The notes under the pieces: model-generated
Databases searched by the model: none
Seen by the model: the letters and a program-made list of their open reading frames with translations, nothing else
What the model was told of the DNA's origin: nothing
Assembly: GCA_023412995.1 (NCBI GenBank)
Contig: JAEZQS010000004.1
Coordinates: 1 to 18,508 of the forward strand
Direction of reading: 5' to 3'
DNA length: 18,508 nt
Source of the DNA: Pseudomonadota bacterium
GTDB taxonomy: Bacteria > Pseudomonadota > Gammaproteobacteria > Xanthomonadales > Rhodanobacteraceae
Program-made: the position numbers and the translations under genes
Part shown: one piece after another, positions 13,899 through 18,508 of the stretch
Layout: every line of letters begins with the position of its first letter
Numbering within the stretch: position 1 is the first letter of the stretch

Positions 13899-15191
13899 AT
13901 GCAGGTTGCGGCGTCTCCCACCACGCAAGCCGATGCAGGCGCCGGCGGTGCCGCGGGCGAGCTGTGCCGCTTCGCGCGCTACCTGGCATCTGCCCGCGGT
14001 GGCGTGGCGCGTGCCGTGGCACCCGTGCAGGGTGCGGGCTGGGCGCTGCAGGGAATCCCCGCGACCACGGCGGAGCCTGCCCCATGCCGTGCGATGGCGC
14101 GTGGCAGCGGAGACTGCGTGCGCATCGCCCGCGTCGAAGCATGCGACGCGGCGGCGGCGCAGCGTGCACTGGGCACCCTGATGCGCCGTCCGGTCGCGCA
14201 GCCCTGCCTGGTGGCTGCCCCGCGGGGTGGCGATGCCGAGGCCCTGCAGCAGGCGTTGGTGCTGCGGCACGATGTGGCCTTTGCAGGCGCCGGCCCGGGC
14301 GGCGAGGGGACCATCGCCGTGCTCGATTCGCGCGCCATCCCGCGCAGGCCGGCGCCGGCGGGTTTTCGGGTGCTGGCGATCGTGCCGGCACGCAACGAGG
14401 AAGATCTCCTGGCCGGAACCCTCGCCGACCTCGTGCAACAGGGCCTCGATCCGATCGTGCTCGACAACTGGTCGAACGATGGCACCCCGGACATCGCGCG
14501 CGCGGCGGGCGTGCCGGTGGAGCGCTTTCCTGCAGGCGCCGATCCGGGGACCTACGATCTTGCCGCACTGCTGCAACGGGTGGAGCTGATGGCCGCCCAC
14601 GCCACCCGCGCCGACTGGGTGGTGCTGCATGACGTCGACGAGCGGCGTCGCAGCCCCTGGCCCGGCGTCACCCTGCGTGACGCGCTATGGCATGTGTCGG
14701 AGGAGGGCTACAACTGCATCGACCATGTCACGCTGACGTTCTGGCCGACCGACGATGACTTCGTGGCGGGCAACGACCCCGAATGCCACTTCCGCCATTT
14801 CGAGTTCAGCACCCACCCCGGCCACTTCCACCAGCGCCGTGGCTGGCAGCAGTGCGCCGGCCGGGTCGCGCTGGCGCGCAGTGCCGGCCACGACGTCGCC
14901 TTCGCGGGGCGGCGCGTGTACCCGTACAAGTTCCTGCTCAAACACTACCCGGTCCGCACGCGGGCGCAGGCGAGGCGCAAGCTGCGCGACCGCCGCGCGC
15001 GCTGGAACGGCGCCGAGCGCGCGAACGGCTGGCACCGCCAGTACGACGACACCGATGCAGCGGAGGTCGTGCGCGATCCGGCGCAGCTGCTCCGCTTCGA
15101 TGCCGGCTTCCATCGCCGTTACCTGCTGGAGCGCCTGTCCGGCGTCGGCGTCCTGGTGCCGCCGCCGTGGGCCACGCCGCCCGCCTGGTAA
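13899..15191 (+). CDS. Family 2 glycosyltransferase with an N-terminal extension
   Basis: The predicted 430-residue protein is soluble. The GT-A fold begins near residue 157 with FRVLAIVPARNEEDLL, continues with VLDNWSNDGTPD (187-198, nucleotide-sugar binding) and reaches a metal-binding HDVDE at 244-248. The later block FLLKHYPVRTRAQARRK (345-361) is typical of this GT2 subgroup, which is often annotated only as glycosyltransferase family 2. Donor and acceptor sugars are unknown. Residues 1-150 resemble no domain I recognise; they are Ala/Gly/Arg-rich, with repeated VARAVAP/VRIARVE-like strands. The ATG at 13899 has no strong ribosome binding site, and the frame is open to 13362, so the start is uncertain; an internal start such as M95 is possible. 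It is divergent from the DUF3016 gene. Confidence 0.8.
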   Translation: MQVAASPTTQADAGAGGAAGELCRFARYLASARGGVARAVAPVQGAGWALQGIPATTAEPAPCRAMARGSGDCVRIARVEACDAAAAQRALGTLMRRPVAQPCLVAAPRGGDAEALQQALVLRHDVAFAGAGPGGEGTIAVLDSRAIPRRPAPAGFRVLAIVPARNEEDLLAGTLADLVQQGLDPIVLDNWSNDGTPDIARAAGVPVERFPAGADPGTYDLAALLQRVELMAAHATRADWVVLHDVDERRRSPWPGVTLRDALWHVSEEGYNCIDHVTLTFWPTDDDFVAGNDPECHFRHFEFSTHPGHFHQRRGWQQCAGRVALARSAGHDVAFAGRRVYPYKFLLKHYPVRTRAQARRKLRDRRARWNGAERANGWHRQYDDTDAAEVVRDPAQLLRFDAGFHRRYLLERLSGVGVLVPPPWATPPAW

Positions 15192-15335
15192 GGCGCACCG
15201 CACTCCGAGCGAAACCCTGTGGAAGGTGTCGCGTGCCGTGGCGGGATGCATCGCGCGGGGCGGCGATGCTGTAATTTCGCCCGTGAAACCCTGAACAGGT
15301 GGCGTGACGCCCTTTCCGACCTCGAGGAGCCCCCC

Positions 15336-16907
15336 ATGGCGCATGCCCTTTCCCATCCGCTGGCCACCTGGCGCGCCGCCGCCCTCGCCGTGTTGCTGGC
15401 TGCCGGCGGGCCCGCCACGGCCGCCAACACCACCCGCATCCTGGACCTCGAAGTGGCGCCCGGCGTGACCCAGCGCGTGATGGACGTGCGTCCGGACGCG
15501 CCCATTGCGACCATCATCGGCCTTTCGGGAGGCACCGAGCCGCTCGGCATCGCCGACAATGGCCGCGTCAACGAACGCTGCTTCCCCCTCTACCGCACGC
15601 GCACCCAGCTGGCCGACCATGGCATCGCCCTCCTGCTGGTCGATGCGGCGTCGGACAACTCGCTCTATCGCACCGACTACATCGCCTCGCTGGCCCGGTG
15701 GGCGCGCCAGCAGGCCGGCGTGCCGGTGTGGCTGGTCGGCGGTGGCGCCGCCACCAACACGACGGCGCGCATCGCCAACGCGCTGCCGGCCGGGGATCGC
15801 ATCGGCACGGTGTTTTTCGCTCCGCGCGCGCCCGAGGTGGCCGACACGTCGCGGATCGAGCGTCCCACCCTCGTCATCTACAGCGGCAACGAGCCGCAAC
15901 AGGACGCGCCCGGCTTCTTTGCCTCGCTGACGTCGGCGCCGGTGCGCCAGCTCATCCGCCTCGACGGCGGCGGCAGCGGATGCCCGCCGATCCTGTTCCC
16001 CGGACTGGAAGTCCCCTTTGCCGACAACGTGGCCGCGTTCATCCGTGCCAACAACGATGCGACCGGTCCCGCGCCCGCTTTCAGCGCCAACCAGGCCGCG
16101 CTGTCCGGCGCATGGGCCAACGCGGCCACCGACAGCCAGGGCTTCGTGCTGGACGTGGTCGAGGACCACTTCGGCGACGACACGGCCTTCCTCTTCGGCG
16201 GCTGGTTCACCTACGACACCGATGTCGCAGGTGGCGTGCGCTGGTACACGGTGCAGGGGGCGCTGTCTGCGCAGGGCGCCTCGATCCTGCCGATCTACCA
16301 GACCCTCGGCGGCCGCTTCGATTCATCCCAGCCAAGCGTGACCCGGGCGATCGGGAACGCGACCGTGGCGTTCGCCGATTGCAGCCACGCCTCCCTCGAC
16401 TACGCCTTCGATGACGGCCGCAGTGGCCATGTTCCGCTGGCGCGCCTGCTCGCCGGCAGCGGCTGCGCCGAAGGCGACGGCGCAGCGGCGCCTGCGACGG
16501 TGACGGCCGCCGCATGGTCGGGTGCCTGGGCCGATCCGTCGACCAGCGGACAGGGCTTCGTGTTCGAGTTCAATCCGGTGCAGGGGGTGCTGTTCGGCGC
16601 GTGGTACACGTTCGGTGCGGCGGCCGCCGGCAGCGATCCTGGCGGGCAGGCCTGGTACACCCTGCAGGCACCGCTCGTGGACGGCGTCATGTCGCTGCAG
16701 GACATCGGCATCCACGAATCCACCGGGGGGGTGTTCGACCAGGCCGCTGCAACCTCCACCACCCAGGTCGGCAGTGCCGATCTCATCCTGCACGGTTGCA
16801 CCTCGGCGACCCTTGCGTACCGCTTCACTGGCGGCAGCGACGCCGGGCAGTCCGGCACGCTGGAACTGGCACGCCTCACGCCAGCGCCTGCCACGTGCAC
16901 GCCCTGA
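15336..16907 (+). CDS. Secreted protein: degenerate alpha/beta-hydrolase-like domain plus two tandem C-terminal repeats
   Basis: The 523-residue exported protein has a signal peptide with likely cleavage after ATA (about 27-29). Residues 35-240 look like an alpha/beta hydrolase (IIGLSGGTEP, LLLVDAASDN, VWLVGGGAATN, PTLVIYSGNEP). The nucleophile elbow reads GGGAA instead of GxSxG, and no catalytic His is seen in the last strand-loop, so activity is doubtful. Two copies of a ~125-residue unit follow (about 254-377 and 392-521). Each has SGAWA, GQGFV(F/L), a G(A/G)W(Y/F)T(Y/F) core, WYT(V/L)Q, GGxFD and a late Cys. Related W-G-W-Y-T repeats occur in secreted proteins of Xanthomonadales. The start is supported by GAGGAG before the ATG; a TGTAAT at 15270-15275 could be a -10. 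Function unknown; binding or surface attachment is a guess. Confidence 0.82.
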   Translation: MAHALSHPLATWRAAALAVLLAAGGPATAANTTRILDLEVAPGVTQRVMDVRPDAPIATIIGLSGGTEPLGIADNGRVNERCFPLYRTRTQLADHGIALLLVDAASDNSLYRTDYIASLARWARQQAGVPVWLVGGGAATNTTARIANALPAGDRIGTVFFAPRAPEVADTSRIERPTLVIYSGNEPQQDAPGFFASLTSAPVRQLIRLDGGGSGCPPILFPGLEVPFADNVAAFIRANNDATGPAPAFSANQAALSGAWANAATDSQGFVLDVVEDHFGDDTAFLFGGWFTYDTDVAGGVRWYTVQGALSAQGASILPIYQTLGGRFDSSQPSVTRAIGNATVAFADCSHASLDYAFDDGRSGHVPLARLLAGSGCAEGDGAAAPATVTAAAWSGAWADPSTSGQGFVFEFNPVQGVLFGAWYTFGAAAAGSDPGGQAWYTLQAPLVDGVMSLQDIGIHESTGGVFDQAAATSTTQVGSADLILHGCTSATLAYRFTGGSDAGQSGTLELARLTPAPATCTP

Positions 16908-16975
16908 TCGCCGGCGCCGGATCATGCCCGCTGCATCGGGCGGCCATCCGGCCAGGTGCTGCCAGCATCCGCCGT

Positions 16976-16999
16976 GGCAGGCAGATGCCCTTGCCTGCC
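16976..16999. terminator. Hairpin downstream of the secreted-protein gene
   Basis: GGCAGGCA (16976-16983) and TGCCTGCC (16992-16999) form a perfect 8-bp stem with an 8-nt loop, about 70 bases after the stop codon. There is no T tract, so an intrinsic terminator is uncertain. Between 16908 and 17195 I see no gene on either strand. Confidence 0.35.
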
Positions 17000-17195
17000 G
17001 GGCGGACCCGCGCCGCAGCCGGGTCGTCCGGCAGGCGCTTGCCGTGGCGCAGCGGGAAGACAAATCCGCTCCATGGCGTGCCGGCTCCGGGCGGCGGGAA
17101 CGAGCCGGGCCTGCCGCCGGCGGATCCAGGATGCACTGGCGCGCGACACGACGCGCGCTCCTGTCCGCGCGCGCCGCTTCGTGGTTCAATGGCGA

Positions 17196-17275
17196 GGCGA
17201 GCGGGGGTGCCGGCAAGCCGGCTGAGAGAGTCCCTTCGAACCTGATCCGGCGAATACCGGCGTAGGGAAGCTCCG
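17196..17275 (+). ncRNA. TPP riboswitch (THI element) of thiC
   Basis: All conserved segments of the thiamine-pyrophosphate aptamer are present in order: GCGGGGGTGCC, CTGAGAGAGTCCC (CTGAGA at 17222-17227), AACCTGATCCGG (17239-17250), AATACCGG and CGTAGGGAAGC (from 17261). GAGC at 17199-17202 pairs with GCTC at 17270-17273 to close P1, and the GCCGGC-AA-GCCGGC hairpin forms the variable P3-type arm. It lies 88 bases before the thiC start, the usual target in proteobacteria. High thiamine pyrophosphate should reduce thiC expression. Confidence 0.97.
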
Positions 17276-17281
17276 CGGCAG

Positions 17282-17355
17282 CGCACGTCGTCGGCGTGCG
17301 TGGGCCCTCCCTCGCAAGTTCCCGCAGTCCCGCGGGCGCTTTCCCCAGAGGGAGG
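17282..17355 (+). promoter_or_regulatory. thiC: Expression platform with anti-Shine-Dalgarno pairing in the thiC leader
   Basis: CCTCCCTC (17306-17313) is a perfect complement of GAGGGAGG (17348-17355), which holds the thiC ribosome binding site. Two small hairpins lie nearby: CGCACG/CGTGCG (17282-17300) and CCCGC/GCGGG (17321-17336). The layout fits control of translation start by the upstream riboswitch. No T tract is present, which argues against attenuation by intrinsic termination. Pairing was found by eye, without folding energies. Confidence 0.5.
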
Positions 17356-17363
17356 ACCCCGCC

Positions 17364-18508
<1,145 letters not shown>

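Overview
The window is a high-G+C stretch of gammaproteobacterial chromosome. Several things point to the Xanthomonadales, probably Lysobacteraceae/Xanthomonadaceae: dense GC-rich codons, an Xaa-Pro dipeptidase closely resembling E. coli PepQ, a UPF0149-pepP gene pair, dispersed repeats of the NHEGHEE-coding and GGAGCCGGCTTCAGCC kinds, and integron attC sites of the Xanthomonas/Pseudomonas type. Placement below order level is inference. No rRNA, tRNA, CRISPR array, insertion sequence or integrase gene was seen.

Layout. (1) 31-4608 (-) encodes a 1525-residue membrane sensor with periplasmic propellers, a Y_Y_Y domain, two PAS domains, GGDEF and EAL, and probably makes and/or breaks down cyclic di-GMP. 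(2) Divergent from it are a UPF0149 (YgfB-like) gene and pepP (4721-6674, +). The ubiquinone genes that often follow pepP are absent; an inverted-repeat element and an NHEGHEE-type repeat lie there instead. (3) A small sulfotransferase (-) is divergent from cydAB (+), a cytochrome bd quinol oxidase with a short Q-loop (cyanide-insensitive, CIO-like). (4) 10443-11409 is a small integron cassette array without an integrase. It has a core site, a cassette with a probable Imm41-like immunity protein, a textbook 60-bp attC, a cassette with a four-helix membrane protein, and a second attC whose right end has decayed. Its base composition is visibly lower in G+C than the surroundings. (5) pepQ and a DUF3016 exported protein lie on the minus strand. 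(6) On the plus strand are a family 2 glycosyltransferase with an unassigned N-terminal extension, and a secreted protein made of a catalytically degenerate hydrolase-like domain plus two tandem copies of a WYT/GGxFD repeat. (7) A TPP riboswitch precedes thiC, which runs off the right edge.

The genes do not form one pathway. They are housekeeping metabolism (pepP, pepQ, cydAB, thiC), one large signalling protein, cell-surface or secreted products, and an acquired cassette island. The parts most worth a second look are the cassette array with its candidate orphan immunity gene, the secreted two-repeat protein, and the thiC leader, where an 8-nt stretch is perfectly complementary to the ribosome binding site.
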